Part shown: positions 46,087 to 54,735 of the stretch, piece after piece
How positions within the stretch are numbered: the first letter of the stretch is position 1
Layout: every line of letters begins with the position of its first letter
The notes under the pieces: generated by a model
Database searches by the model: none
Told to the model about the DNA's origin: nothing
The model's input: only the letters and a program-made list of their open reading frames with translations
From: Dyella sp. OK004
GTDB taxonomy: Bacteria; Pseudomonadota; Gammaproteobacteria; Xanthomonadales; Rhodanobacteraceae
NCBI RefSeq assembly: GCF_900114495.1
Contig: NZ_FOZI01000001.1
Span: 515,469-579,468 of the forward strand
DNA: 64,000 bases
Direction of reading: 5' to 3'
Position numbers and translations under genes: made by a program

Positions 46087-49000
46087 TCAGGCATACACCG
46101 CAGCGAGGTCCTGCTGCGCTGACGGCAGTACCGGCAGGCGCTCATCCAGGATGTCGGACAGACGGTGCCGCAAGACCGTCCCGATCTGTGCCGCCGGCGC
46201 GGGATCCAATACCGCCTCGTGGTGGCATGCCAGCTCGCGCACTTCGATACGCCGTCCGATGAAGGCGCGCCACGCCGAGGGGCGATGATCGAGGATGCCA
46301 TCCAGGTCGCCTTCGCTCTCGGTCGCGTGGAAATAGAGCAGATCCAGATCCACCCTGTGCGGCGCGTATTGCCGCGCCAGTTCCAGGTTGTTGCGCATTA
46401 CCGCGAACAAGTGCTCGATAAATTGCGGATGGCTCTTGATGACTTCCTGCACGAGCGGGATCGAACGGGCGTTGTAGCTGTGCAGTAGCAGAGCGGCCAG
46501 CTCCTTGAGGGTCTGCGGCGCGTTCTCGCGCACGTGCTCATGCAAGCCGAGGAAACTCAGAGCAGCACGCACCTCCTTGGCCTCTTCGCGCGGCCGAGAG
46601 CGCTCGCCTGCGGCAAACAGGTAGCTGTCGATCATGGCCAGCAGCTCCACTCTCTCACCCATCGCCAGCAATTGCTCAGCCATGGCGTGGCCGATCAGGC
46701 CGCCCAGCGAACGCCCAACCAGACGGTACGGCCCTTGCGGCTGGATGCGCTGGATCTGCGCCAGGTAATCCGCCGCCACCTCCTCGATGCTGCCCGGCAA
46801 ACGCATGTCTCCGCGCAGACCGCGTGACTGCAGGCCATACACCGGCACGGCGGGATCGAGGTGGCGCAACAGGCTGGAGAAGCCCAGGCTGAGACCTATC
46901 ATGGGGTGGATACAGAACAACGGCCGCGGCTGCGCTTTGCTGACCTCGCGCAATTTGGGCGGCGCGCGCAACACCAGCATCTCACCCAGTGGATCGTTGT
47001 GCCCGCCGCTGAGCCGCTCGACGAAGACCGCCAGACTGGCCACGGTGGAGGCTTCGAACAGGCTGCCCAAGGGCAGCTCCATGCCGAACTCCTCGGGGAA
47101 GCTCGCCACCATCTCGACGGCGGTCAGCGAGTCTCCGCCAAGTTCGAAGAAATTGTCGTGCAGGCCCACCCGCTCGACACGCAACAGGCGTTGCCACAAC
47201 CCGGCCAATTTGTGCTCGACTGGCGTGCCCGGCTCAACGAATGTGGTACGGGCGACACGGTCTGGCGTCGGCAGCGCGCGACGATCGAGCTTACCGTTGG
47301 GTGTCAGCGGCATAGCGTCCAGTACGGTGAAACTGCCCGGCAGCATATGCTCCGGCAGCCAGCGGCCCAGAAACACGCGGAGCTGATCAATATTCAGATT
47401 AGAAGCTTCGCGTGGCACGACATAGGCGGCCAGCACCACGGTGCCATGGGCGTCGCGCGGTGCAGTCACCGCCGCCGCCGCGATCGCAGAGTGCTGGGCC
47501 AGCAAGTTTTCGATCTCACCCAGTTCGACGCGATGACCACGAATCTTCACCTGGGTGTCGGCGCGTCCGATGAATTCGAGCAGCCCGTCGTCGCGCCAAC
47601 GCACCAGATCGCCTGTGCAATACATGCGGCTGCCGTCAACAGCGAAGGGATCGAGCGGAAAGCGTTCTTCGGTCAGCTGCGGGCGACGCAGATAGCCCTT
47701 GGCCACCCCGGCCCCGCCGATGCACAGCTCGCCGACGGCGCCCGTTACCACCGGCCGCCGTGCGGCATCGACAACGTACAGGCGAGTGTTGAGGATAGGG
47801 CGTCCGATCGGTGGTGTGCCGGAACCGATCTCCTCCAGTTCGTAGGCCGTAGACCACACTGTCGTTTCGGTGGGACCGTAGAACTGAGTCACCCGCGCCG
47901 CAGCAGCCTTGAGCCGTGCGGCGAGCTCCGCGCCGAGGGCCTCGCCGCCGACCAGCGCGTGCACATGTGCCAGGCGGGTTTCCGGACTGGCCAGCAAGAT
48001 GCGCCATAGCGAGGGCGTAGCCTGCACATGCGTGACGCCGCTGCGCTGGATCAGCCGCGCCAGTTCCAGCGGCTGCTGTGCAGCGCCGCTGCCTGCCATC
48101 ACTACACAGGCACCCACCATGAGCGGCAAATACAGCTCGAGTCCCGCGATGTCGAAGATCACCGTAGTAACAGCGAGGAAGCGGTCGCTGACCGCGGGCT
48201 TGAGCTGTTGCATCATGCCCTGCAGAAAGTTGGCCAGATTGCCGTGCGTCACCTCCACACCCTTGGGGCGGCCAGTCGAACCGGAGGTGTAGAGCACATA
48301 GGCGACACCATCGAGCTGGCTGAAATCCAGTTCGTCCCGCTGTTCCAACGCGACTGTGTCGAATTGCTCCGGCAACAGCCGTGCCATGCCCCCCATGGTC
48401 AGGCGTTCATGGATCTCGCCAGTAGCGATCAAGGCGATCGGCGCGGCATCGTCCAGCACCATGGCGATGCGCTCGGCCGGGCCGTCCGGGTCGATCGGCA
48501 AATAGGCCGCGCCGGCGTGCATGACGGCCAGCAGCACGACCAACAGCTGCTCGCTGCGCGGCAGCGCCACTGCAACGATGTCGCCGGGCTCGATGCCATC
48601 GGCGATCAACTGTTGTGCCTGGCGCAGGCTGTGCTGGCGCAGTTCGCGATAGCTCAACACGATGTCGCCAAAGATCACCGCGGGCGCGTCGGGCGTCAGC
48701 ACAGCCTGCCGCGCGACCCGCGCCGGCAAGCTGTGCGGCTCGACCGGCCCGGCCGTGTCATTCCACGCTACCAACAGGCGATGCCGCTCGTCCTCGCCCA
48801 GCAGATCGATCTGTTGCAAAGGCAAGGATGGATCAGCCAGCACGCCTTCGATCAGGCGGCACAGGCGCCGGCGGTGCTCATCCAGCTCTTCCATGTCGTA
48901 CAGCAGCGGATTGGCGTCCAGGTCAAACCGCAGGCCGGAATCAGTGCCGCGGTCATAGACGAACACCATCAGGTCTTCCGCCGAACTGTTCGACAAGTTG

Positions 49001-50112
49001 TGCGATACCGTGCCGGCGCCGGCGAAATCGAGCTGGTAGTCGAAAGGCTCGATATTGATCCCCAACCAGGCCACGCTGCGCCCCTGGCCGACCTGCGCAA
49101 GATCGCGGCGCAAGTCTTCGTAGCGGTACTGTTGATGGCGCAGCGCCTGACGCACCACGCGCGACACTTGTTCGAATAGCTGGGCGGCCGTCATGTCCGG
49201 CGCGAACTGCAGGCGGATCGCCACCACATTGGCGAACATCCCCGGCGCCTGACGCGTTGCGGCGTTGAGCCGTGCCGACACAGGCATGCCGAAAACCAGG
49301 TCGTCGGCGCCGGTGACGCGGTGGTAGTACGCCGCTACCAGGCCGATCAAAACCTGCGGCAGGCTCGCGCTTGTTGTCTTGCCCAGCTCTCTGAGCCGCC
49401 TCGTAGCCTCCGGCGACAGGTAACCCGTGCTGCGACACAGGCGGTCGCCCAGGCCTGGACGCTGGTGGCGACGCGACAGGGTGACTGCCTCAGGCAGTCC
49501 GGCCAGTTGCTCCATCCAGTACTCGCGGTCGCGGCGGAAGCGGTCCGAGTTGCGGTACGCGGCTTCCATCTCGACGGCAGTCGCTGCGGGACTGAACTCG
49601 CACGGCGCAGGCTCGCGTCCTTCCACCAGCGCCGTGTACAGCTCTGCTAGGCGCCGCGCCAGAAGTCCTCCACCGTAGCCATCCAGCACGATGTGATGCG
49701 CACGCTGGTACCAGATGTGGCAATCGTCGGCCAGCTTGAACAGGACGCTAGCCCACAGCGGGTCCTGCGCCAGGTCCGGATTCTGCGAAAACTCATCTTG
49801 CATCCATGCTTCGGCGGCGGCGCGCGGATCGGCCTCACCGCTCATGTCGAAGAATGGGAAGTCGCCCGGATAAACCGGACGGATCACCTGTCTCGGCTTG
49901 CCGTCGCGCTCGACGATGTTCGTGCGCATCATCTCGGCTTCGTCGACGAGGCTATGCAGCGCTTGGCGGAACAGCCCAGGCTCGACCGGCCCGCAGATTT
50001 CCACGGCCTCGGCGATATTCATGATGGCGCCGCCGGCGCCGATTTTGTTGTTCACCCATAGGCCGCGCTGGGCGATCGTCAAAGGCAGAGTATTGTCACG
50101 TTCGTCATTCAT
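46087..50112 (-). CDS. Single-module non-ribosomal peptide synthetase (C-A-T-TE), predicted to load glycine
   Basis: This is a 1341-residue synthetase. ATG 50112 has GGGGG upstream; the frame is open 57 bases further. Condensation domain 8-440: HHIVLDG at 139-145. Adenylation 465-950: LYTSGSTGRPKG (607-618), FYGPTETTVW (744-753), YCTGDLVRW (831-839), GRADTQVKIRGHRVELGEIE (849-868), NGKLDRRALP. Carrier: LGGDSL with Ser995. Thioesterase from 1065: GRSLGG with Ser1135 and a candidate His near 1297. Specificity positions read D654 I655 L658 Q697 L720 G722 F744 V752 W753 K941, close to the glycine code DILQLGLIWK. Domain order equals EntF and SwrW, where an acyl donor is joined to one amino acid. 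No MbtH or PPTase is adjacent. First gene of the operon. Confidence 0.95.
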   Translation of the reverse strand: MNDERDNTLPLTIAQRGLWVNNKIGAGGAIMNIAEAVEICGPVEPGLFRQALHSLVDEAEMMRTNIVERDGKPRQVIRPVYPGDFPFFDMSGEADPRAAAEAWMQDEFSQNPDLAQDPLWASVLFKLADDCHIWYQRAHHIVLDGYGGGLLARRLAELYTALVEGREPAPCEFSPAATAVEMEAAYRNSDRFRRDREYWMEQLAGLPEAVTLSRRHQRPGLGDRLCRSTGYLSPEATRRLRELGKTTSASLPQVLIGLVAAYYHRVTGADDLVFGMPVSARLNAATRQAPGMFANVVAIRLQFAPDMTAAQLFEQVSRVVRQALRHQQYRYEDLRRDLAQVGQGRSVAWLGINIEPFDYQLDFAGAGTVSHNLSNSSAEDLMVFVYDRGTDSGLRFDLDANPLLYDMEELDEHRRRLCRLIEGVLADPSLPLQQIDLLGEDERHRLLVAWNDTAGPVEPHSLPARVARQAVLTPDAPAVIFGDIVLSYRELRQHSLRQAQQLIADGIEPGDIVAVALPRSEQLLVVLLAVMHAGAAYLPIDPDGPAERIAMVLDDAAPIALIATGEIHERLTMGGMARLLPEQFDTVALEQRDELDFSQLDGVAYVLYTSGSTGRPKGVEVTHGNLANFLQGMMQQLKPAVSDRFLAVTTVIFDIAGLELYLPLMVGACVVMAGSGAAQQPLELARLIQRSGVTHVQATPSLWRILLASPETRLAHVHALVGGEALGAELAARLKAAAARVTQFYGPTETTVWSTAYELEEIGSGTPPIGRPILNTRLYVVDAARRPVVTGAVGELCIGGAGVAKGYLRRPQLTEERFPLDPFAVDGSRMYCTGDLVRWRDDGLLEFIGRADTQVKIRGHRVELGEIENLLAQHSAIAAAAVTAPRDAHGTVVLAAYVVPREASNLNIDQLRVFLGRWLPEHMLPGSFTVLDAMPLTPNGKLDRRALPTPDRVARTTFVEPGTPVEHKLAGLWQRLLRVERVGLHDNFFELGGDSLTAVEMVASFPEEFGMELPLGSLFEASTVASLAVFVERLSGGHNDPLGEMLVLRAPPKLREVSKAQPRPLFCIHPMIGLSLGFSSLLRHLDPAVPVYGLQSRGLRGDMRLPGSIEEVAADYLAQIQRIQPQGPYRLVGRSLGGLIGHAMAEQLLAMGERVELLAMIDSYLFAAGERSRPREEAKEVRAALSFLGLHEHVRENAPQTLKELAALLLHSYNARSIPLVQEVIKSHPQFIEHLFAVMRNNLELARQYAPHRVDLDLLYFHATESEGDLDGILDHRPSAWRAFIGRRIEVRELACHHEAVLDPAPAAQIGTVLRHRLSDILDERLPVLPSAQQDLAAVYA

Positions 50113-50729
50113 CGCATTACCCCCTGCAGCCGCCATCGCCGCACGCATCCGCTGCGCCGCGAAAAACAACCGCTACTACCGGCTGTATTTGCCCGGACCG
50201 TGGATTTGCTTTGGCCGGGAATCGCGCTCATAACTGCGGCCGAACGAAGCCGCCCTGGCCGATATCGGCCAAGTTTCAAAATCCTGCCTGTTACTGTTTT
50301 CTTGATGCACGCAGCCGCCCGCGCCGCTGCCGTTCAACCGTCGGCATTAGCCAAGACTGGTCGCTGGATAGCTACTCGACAACGGAACGGGGATTCCGCC
50401 TTGCGTAAATGGAGATACGCCAGAACAAAGGCCCTAACCGCTCTCGATAGCGAGTGTCTATGCCAGGCCCGGAGCTTGTCCATTGGGGCAAATGTGCGTC
50501 GAATCACACTTTGTGCAACGCAGCAGTATTTGTTTCTCGAAATGCGAAATTAATGGCGAAATATTCGTCAATGACGAATCAAATCAATACACGCGATTTT
50601 CATTAGCATGAAATTCACGTCAAGAAATACATTATCTCAACGCATTAACAGATCGAACATGAAATGCCTGTCAAGCGATTAATGCATTTCAAAGACACAT
50701 ACGCCCGGCGTATCGCATCGGGCGAAACA
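50113..50729. promoter_or_regulatory. AT-rich upstream region of the NRPS operon with a 17-bp palindrome
   Basis: There is no gene in 617 bp. Base composition turns AT-rich at about 50500-50700, against the GC-rich surroundings. ATTCGTCA-A-TGACGAAT at 50563-50579 is a perfect 8+8 palindrome. On the minus strand a TTGACG (50618-50623) and GAAAAT (50596-50601) 16 bp apart form a weak promoter candidate. The palindrome would then lie just downstream of the start site. Confidence 0.45.
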
Positions 50730-52013
50730 TTATTGAAATACGATGCTAGCAACGGCGCCATTGGTGTCGGCGCGCGGACGCATGGATACGTCCCAACCAT
50801 AGAGTTCGCATAGGCGGCGCACAATCGCCAGGCCAAGACCCGCACCGCTGCCGCCCGCGCCTTCGCCGCGCACGCCACGCTGGAATAGGCGCTCGGCATC
50901 TTCCGGCTTGATGCCGGGGCCGGTGTCGATGATGTCGATGCGATCCTTTTCCACCTTCACCGTCACCGTGCCTTCGAGCGTGTACTTGATGGCATTACCG
51001 ATCAGGTTGGTGAGCGCTACTGACAGCACGGACGCGGGTGCGTTGACGCTCAGCGGCCCGTGCACGATGAGCTCAACCTCTAGCGGCTTGTCGCGCATCT
51101 GCGGACGCTGGCTTTCGATGACGTCCGACGCGACCTTGGCGACATCGGTGGTTTCGCCGCGCGTAGGGCCGCGGCGCTCCGCACGCGACAGCAGCAGCAA
51201 TGCCTCGATCATCTCGGTGGCCTGGCGCGAAGCGCGCTCGATGCGCTTGAGGCGCTCACGCAGCTTGTCGGTGAGATCGGGCGAGCCTTGCAGCAATTCC
51301 GTGGTGCTGGCGATCACTGCCAGCGGCGTGCGCAATTCATGGCTTACATCGGAGTTGAACTCCCGATCGCGCTCGACCATGGCGGTGAGGCGGGTGGAGT
51401 ATTCGTCCAGCGCCAGTGCCAGCTCGCCGACTTCGTCGTCGGCGAAATGCGGTGCCAGCGGTTCGGCCTTGCCATTCTTGCGGAAGTGACGCAGGCGCTC
51501 CGCCAGTTGCGTCACCGGCTTGAGCACCTTGCGTGACAGCCAGAGGCCAAGTGCAAGCGACAGCAGGCCGAACAGGAAGACTGCACCGACAACGGCGAGC
51601 AGCAGTTGCTGCTTGCCCAGGTCATCCCGCGAGACGTCGTAGCGCAGGAAGCCGATGACGCCGTCCTTGCGTCGCACCGCCAGCTTGTAGTGATGGGTCT
51701 TGCCGTCGTCGCCTGCCTCGAAAACATCGTGCACACCCGTGTCCAGGTTCTGCCAGGACAACGGCATCTTGTAGAGCGTGCGCTCGCTCTTGACCCACGC
51801 CTCCATCATGCGCGAGTGCGGCGGCTCATCGGGATGGTTGATAGCTTGATCGACCGACTGGTCGATGTCCTGCTGCAGGGACGAGGATATGAGCTGATCT
51901 TCTACCCTCGAACGAATATCCAACGAGGCTACGGCGAACAACGCGCTGAGGCCGAAACCGAACAGCGCGAAGCTCAGGACCAGACGAAAACGAAGCTTAC
52001 GCCTGGACCGCAT
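50730..52013 (-). CDS. Two-component sensor histidine kinase
   Basis: The 427-residue kinase has transmembrane helix 1 (LRFRLVLSFALFGFGLSALFAVASL), a periplasmic sensor of about 115 residues, helix 2 (LLLAVVGAVFLFGLLSLALGLWL), HAMP, a HisKA domain with SDVSHELRTPLAV (phospho-His), and HATPase with NLIGNAIKYT, DTGPGIKPED and GAGLGLAIVRRL. The sensor part is not a family I recognise. Its start overlaps the response regulator by 17 bp, so they form one operon. The kinase faces the NRPS region, but transcription is independent, and regulation of that operon by this pair is not shown. Confidence 0.93.
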   Translation of the reverse strand: MRSRRKLRFRLVLSFALFGFGLSALFAVASLDIRSRVEDQLISSSLQQDIDQSVDQAINHPDEPPHSRMMEAWVKSERTLYKMPLSWQNLDTGVHDVFEAGDDGKTHHYKLAVRRKDGVIGFLRYDVSRDDLGKQQLLLAVVGAVFLFGLLSLALGLWLSRKVLKPVTQLAERLRHFRKNGKAEPLAPHFADDEVGELALALDEYSTRLTAMVERDREFNSDVSHELRTPLAVIASTTELLQGSPDLTDKLRERLKRIERASRQATEMIEALLLLSRAERRGPTRGETTDVAKVASDVIESQRPQMRDKPLEVELIVHGPLSVNAPASVLSVALTNLIGNAIKYTLEGTVTVKVEKDRIDIIDTGPGIKPEDAERLFQRGVRGEGAGGSGAGLGLAIVRRLCELYGWDVSMRPRADTNGAVASIVFQ

Positions 52014-52683
52014 CCGGCTCGACCATGCGATATCCGATACCGTGCCGCGTATGGATCAGCGGCTTGTCAAAAGGTTTGTCGATCGCCGCACGCAAGCCAT
52101 GGATGTGCACGCGCAGGCTGTCGCTGTCGGGCAATTCCTCACCCCATACGCGCTGCTCCAGATCCTGTCGTGTGACGACCGAGGGGCTGGCTTCCATCAG
52201 AGCCTGCAGCAACTTCAGGCCGATCGGGTTGAGCTGGATCGACTTGCCTTCACGGGAGACGGTCAAGGTGTCCAGGTTGTAGGTGAGATCGGCCACTTTC
52301 AGCACGCGGCTCTGCGGACCCTTGCCACGGCGCGCCAGCACTTCCAGACGCGCTGCCAGTTCCTGCAGGGCGAATGGCTTGGTCATGTAGTCGTCGGCGC
52401 CAGATTCGAAGCCGGTGAGCTTCTGCTCCAGCGCGTCGCGCGCGGTCAGCATCAGCACCGGAGTCTGCTTGTGCGCCTCGTGACGCAGCTTGCGCGCTAC
52501 GTCCAGGCCGTCCATGCCGGGCAAAGTGAGATCCAGCACGATCACATCGAAATCGTGAACTACCGCAAGGTGCAGCCCGGTCACGCCGTCACCGGCGAAA
52601 TCGACCACGTGGCCGCGATCTTCCAGGTAATCACCGATATTGGTAGCGATATCGCTGTTGTCTTCGATCACTAGTACGCGCAT
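51997..52683 (-). CDS. OmpR/PhoB-family response regulator
   Basis: The 228-residue regulator has a receiver domain (VLVIEDNSDIA, phospho-Asp in VIVLDLTLPGMDGLD near residue 52, TARD, Lys in MTKPFA) and a winged-helix DNA-binding domain (IGLKLLQALMEASPSVVTRQDLEQRVWG, RVHIHGLRAAIDKP, IGYRMV). It is partner of the overlapping kinase. Target genes cannot be read from the sequence. Confidence 0.95.
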   Translation of the reverse strand: MRVLVIEDNSDIATNIGDYLEDRGHVVDFAGDGVTGLHLAVVHDFDVIVLDLTLPGMDGLDVARKLRHEAHKQTPVLMLTARDALEQKLTGFESGADDYMTKPFALQELAARLEVLARRGKGPQSRVLKVADLTYNLDTLTVSREGKSIQLNPIGLKLLQALMEASPSVVTRQDLEQRVWGEELPDSDSLRVHIHGLRAAIDKPFDKPLIHTRHGIGYRMVEPDAVQA

Positions 52684-53000
52684 ACGCCACTCCGTGTCGC
52701 CGCCGGCACCCAGCCGGCCATGGCGACAAGCTTAACAAGCTTGCATCGCGGTAGGTGGCGCCGGGCGAACGGCTAGCTGAATGCCGGCAAAGAAAAAGGC
52801 CCGGGCACGCGGCGAAGCCGCTGCACCCGGGCCCAAGCTACTGCCCCGATACCGTAATCTGCTGTCACTAGACCTTAGCGGTTGAAGTGCCGAGCAAATT
52901 GCAGTGGGGTCTTTATAGGGTGGGCGGAGTTACGGTGGAGTTAACCCGTACTCACTTCGCTGTTAACCGTTCAGCACCCGTACGACGCACGACTACCGCG
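52684..53000. other. Intergenic region between response regulator and rimK
   Basis: It contains the minus-strand terminator at 52791-52834 and an AAGCTTAACAAGCTT direct/inverted motif at about 52728-52742. About 160 bp lie between the rimK stop and the terminator. No gene is recognised; a short 3' RNA is conceivable but unsupported. Confidence 0.5.
52791..52834 (-). terminator. Rho-independent terminator, minus strand, downstream of rimK
   Basis: GGCCCGGG (52798-52805) pairs with CCCGGGCC (52826-52833), with an inner GCGGC/GCCGC stem. The A-run 52793-52797 gives a U-tract when read on the minus strand. Confidence 0.8.
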
Positions 53001-53879
53001 TCACTTTTTCGCGTGCTGTTCCAGGTGCTTGATGATGTGGGCGGATACGTCCACGCCGGTAGCCGCCTCGATGCCTTCGAGGCCAGGCGAGGCATTCACT
53101 TCCAGAATCAGCGGTCCACGTTTGGAACGAAGCAGATCGACACCGGCGATGCCCAGCCCTAGCGCCTTGGCGGCGCGCACGGCGATCTGCTTTTCTTCGG
53201 TGCTGAGTACGGCGGCCGACGCGGTGCCGCCGCGATGCAGGTTGGCGCGGAACTCACCCGGGCTGGCATCGCGCTGCATGGCGGCGACCACCTTGCCACC
53301 CACCACGAAACAGCGCAGATCGCTGCCGTTGGCTTCGCCGATGAACTCCTGCACCAGGAAGTTGGCGTAGAGACCGCGGAAGGCTTCGATCACGCTCTGC
53401 GAGGCGCTGCGCTTTTCGGCCAGCACTACGCCGGTGCCCTGGCTGCCTTCGTTGAGTTTGATCACGTGCGGCGGGTCGCCGAGCATGGCCAGCACGTCTG
53501 AGGTGTCGTCCGGGTTGTCGCCAAACACCGTGACCGGCATGTCCAGCCCCTGCGCGGCCAGGATCTGCAAGGCGCGCAGCTTGTCACGCGCGCGCAGCAC
53601 CGCATCGGACGGATTGGGCGTGTACACCCCCATCATTTCCAGCTGACGCAACACGGCGGTGCCATAAAAGGTGCTGGTGGTGCCGATGCGGGGGATCACC
53701 GCGTCGATGTCGCGCAGCGGCTTGCCCTTGTAGCGGATCGCCACATCACCCGGTGCTATGCGCACATAGCAGCGCAACGGATCGAGCACACGGACGACGT
53801 GGCCGCGCTCACGCGCCACCTCCACCAACCGCTGGGTGGAATACAACCGAGTGTTGCGGGAAAGAATGGCTATCTTCAT
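53001..53879 (-). CDS. rimK: RimK-type ATP-grasp ligase (ribosomal protein S6 glutamate ligase)
   Basis: The 292-residue ligase starts [27 protein letters not shown]; the open frame extends far upstream but only this start fits the family. [76 protein letters not shown] and [13 protein letters not shown] are RimK motifs. It adds glutamates to the C-terminus of S6. The start overlaps the stop of the upstream aspartic-protease-like gene (ATGA), a common pair. Confidence 0.94.
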   Translation of the reverse strand: MKIAILSRNTRLYSTQRLVEVARERGHVVRVLDPLRCYVRIAPGDVAIRYKGKPLRDIDAVIPRIGTTSTFYGTAVLRQLEMMGVYTPNPSDAVLRARDKLRALQILAAQGLDMPVTVFGDNPDDTSDVLAMLGDPPHVIKLNEGSQGTGVVLAEKRSASQSVIEAFRGLYANFLVQEFIGEANGSDLRCFVVGGKVVAAMQRDASPGEFRANLHRGGTASAAVLSTEEKQIAVRAAKALGLGIAGVDLLRSKRGPLILEVNASPGLEGIEAATGVDVSAHIIKHLEQHAKK

Positions 53880-54343
53880 GGGGCATCCGTGGCTGCATGC
53901 AACGCACGCGGCTGGGTATAGGAGAGTGCCGGGTCCACCGCGAAGCGTCCCAGCAGGGCCGTACGGCCAAGCAGCATGGGAAACAGCATATGGCGGCGGT
54001 CGGTCAGATTGATGTCGACGCTGAAACGCTGGCCGGCCAGCGACACCTCGCTGCGGATGAACCAGCGCTGGGTGCGCCGGCCACCAGTATCGGTCACCAC
54101 GCGGCGATCCAGCGCTGGCGCTTCGCATTGCACACTCAGGTGATGCTTGCGGCCGGTGCTGACGGTGAAACGCAACCAGGTGGCGCCATCGCGCTCGAAG
54201 CTTTCCAGTGTGTCCACGTGCAGCGAGCTGCTGCGCGCACCGGTATCGAGCTTGGCCTTGAGCGTGGCGATGCCGAGTTCGGGCAACGCCAAACGTTCCC
54301 GCCAACCCAAAGTCATAAGACACGGGGTAATCACATCCGCCAT
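53876..54343 (-). CDS. Retropepsin-like aspartic protease partner of RimK (RimB/RimZ-type, DUF785)
   Basis: The 155-residue protein contains the aspartic-protease-like motif [13 protein letters not shown] near residue 30, then [30 protein letters not shown] and [20 protein letters not shown], a set typical of the family encoded next to rimK. In Pseudomonas a RimB protein of this family regulates RimK-dependent modification. The name is inferred from the pairing. Translationally coupled to rimK. Confidence 0.86.
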   Translation of the reverse strand: MADVITPCLMTLGWRERLALPELGIATLKAKLDTGARSSSLHVDTLESFERDGATWLRFTVSTGRKHHLSVQCEAPALDRRVVTDTGGRRTQRWFIRSEVSLAGQRFSVDINLTDRRHMLFPMLLGRTALLGRFAVDPALSYTQPRALHAATDAP

Positions 54344-54401
54344 CGTCAGCGCACGCAGGGTTTCGGGGGAAGGAAGAGCTCAGTGGGGAACGGAGCGGAG
54401 T

Positions 54402-54475
54402 TGGAGCGGGTGAAGGGAATCGAACCCTCGTCAGTAGCTTGGGAAGCTACAGCTCTACCATTGAGCTACACCCGC
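54402..54475 (-). tRNA. tRNA-Gly (anticodon CCC)
   Basis: The minus strand reads GCGGGTGTAGCTCAATGGTA from its 5' end at 54475. The acceptor GCGGGTG pairs with CACCCGC. The anticodon stem GTAGC/GCTAC encloses loop TTCCCAA, anticodon CCC. The T-arm is GAGGGTTCGATTCCCTT, and CCA is encoded at 54402-54404. Confidence 0.96.
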
Positions 54476-54735
54476 AACGTCGGCGGATGGTAACCCGGGA
54501 CCTGCGGGGTTTGGAACCATCCCCTGCCGGCGGCAATGCTTTGCCGCCGCTGAGGCGCGACCTAATGCGTGGTGAACCGGACATGGCGGCTGGCTGAATC
54601 ATGCCGCCGGCGCAGCGGGTCAGCATGCGCTGTACGGAAAATCGCATGCGCATAATCGGGCCGTCAGCGCCCGGCACCCCACGCACGTTTCTCCGGGCGA
54701 ACCTTGTCAAATGCATCGCGTCCATGGAGCACGTC

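Noticed and set aside
46087-50112. A catecholate siderophore synthetase (EntF homologue)
   Set aside because: The domain order fits, but no isochorismate/DHB genes or siderophore transport genes adjoin, the code is Gly-like instead of Ser, and two glycosyltransferases plus two acyltransferases point to a lipid product.
50730-52683. The two-component system as dedicated regulator of the NRPS operon
   Set aside because: It is next to the operon but has its own transcription unit, and the palindrome upstream of the NRPS gene is not the direct-repeat type usual for OmpR-family regulators.
54402-54475. An integration site for a genomic island at tRNA-Gly
   Set aside because: No integrase, no repeated tRNA 3' end and no change in gene character on either side.
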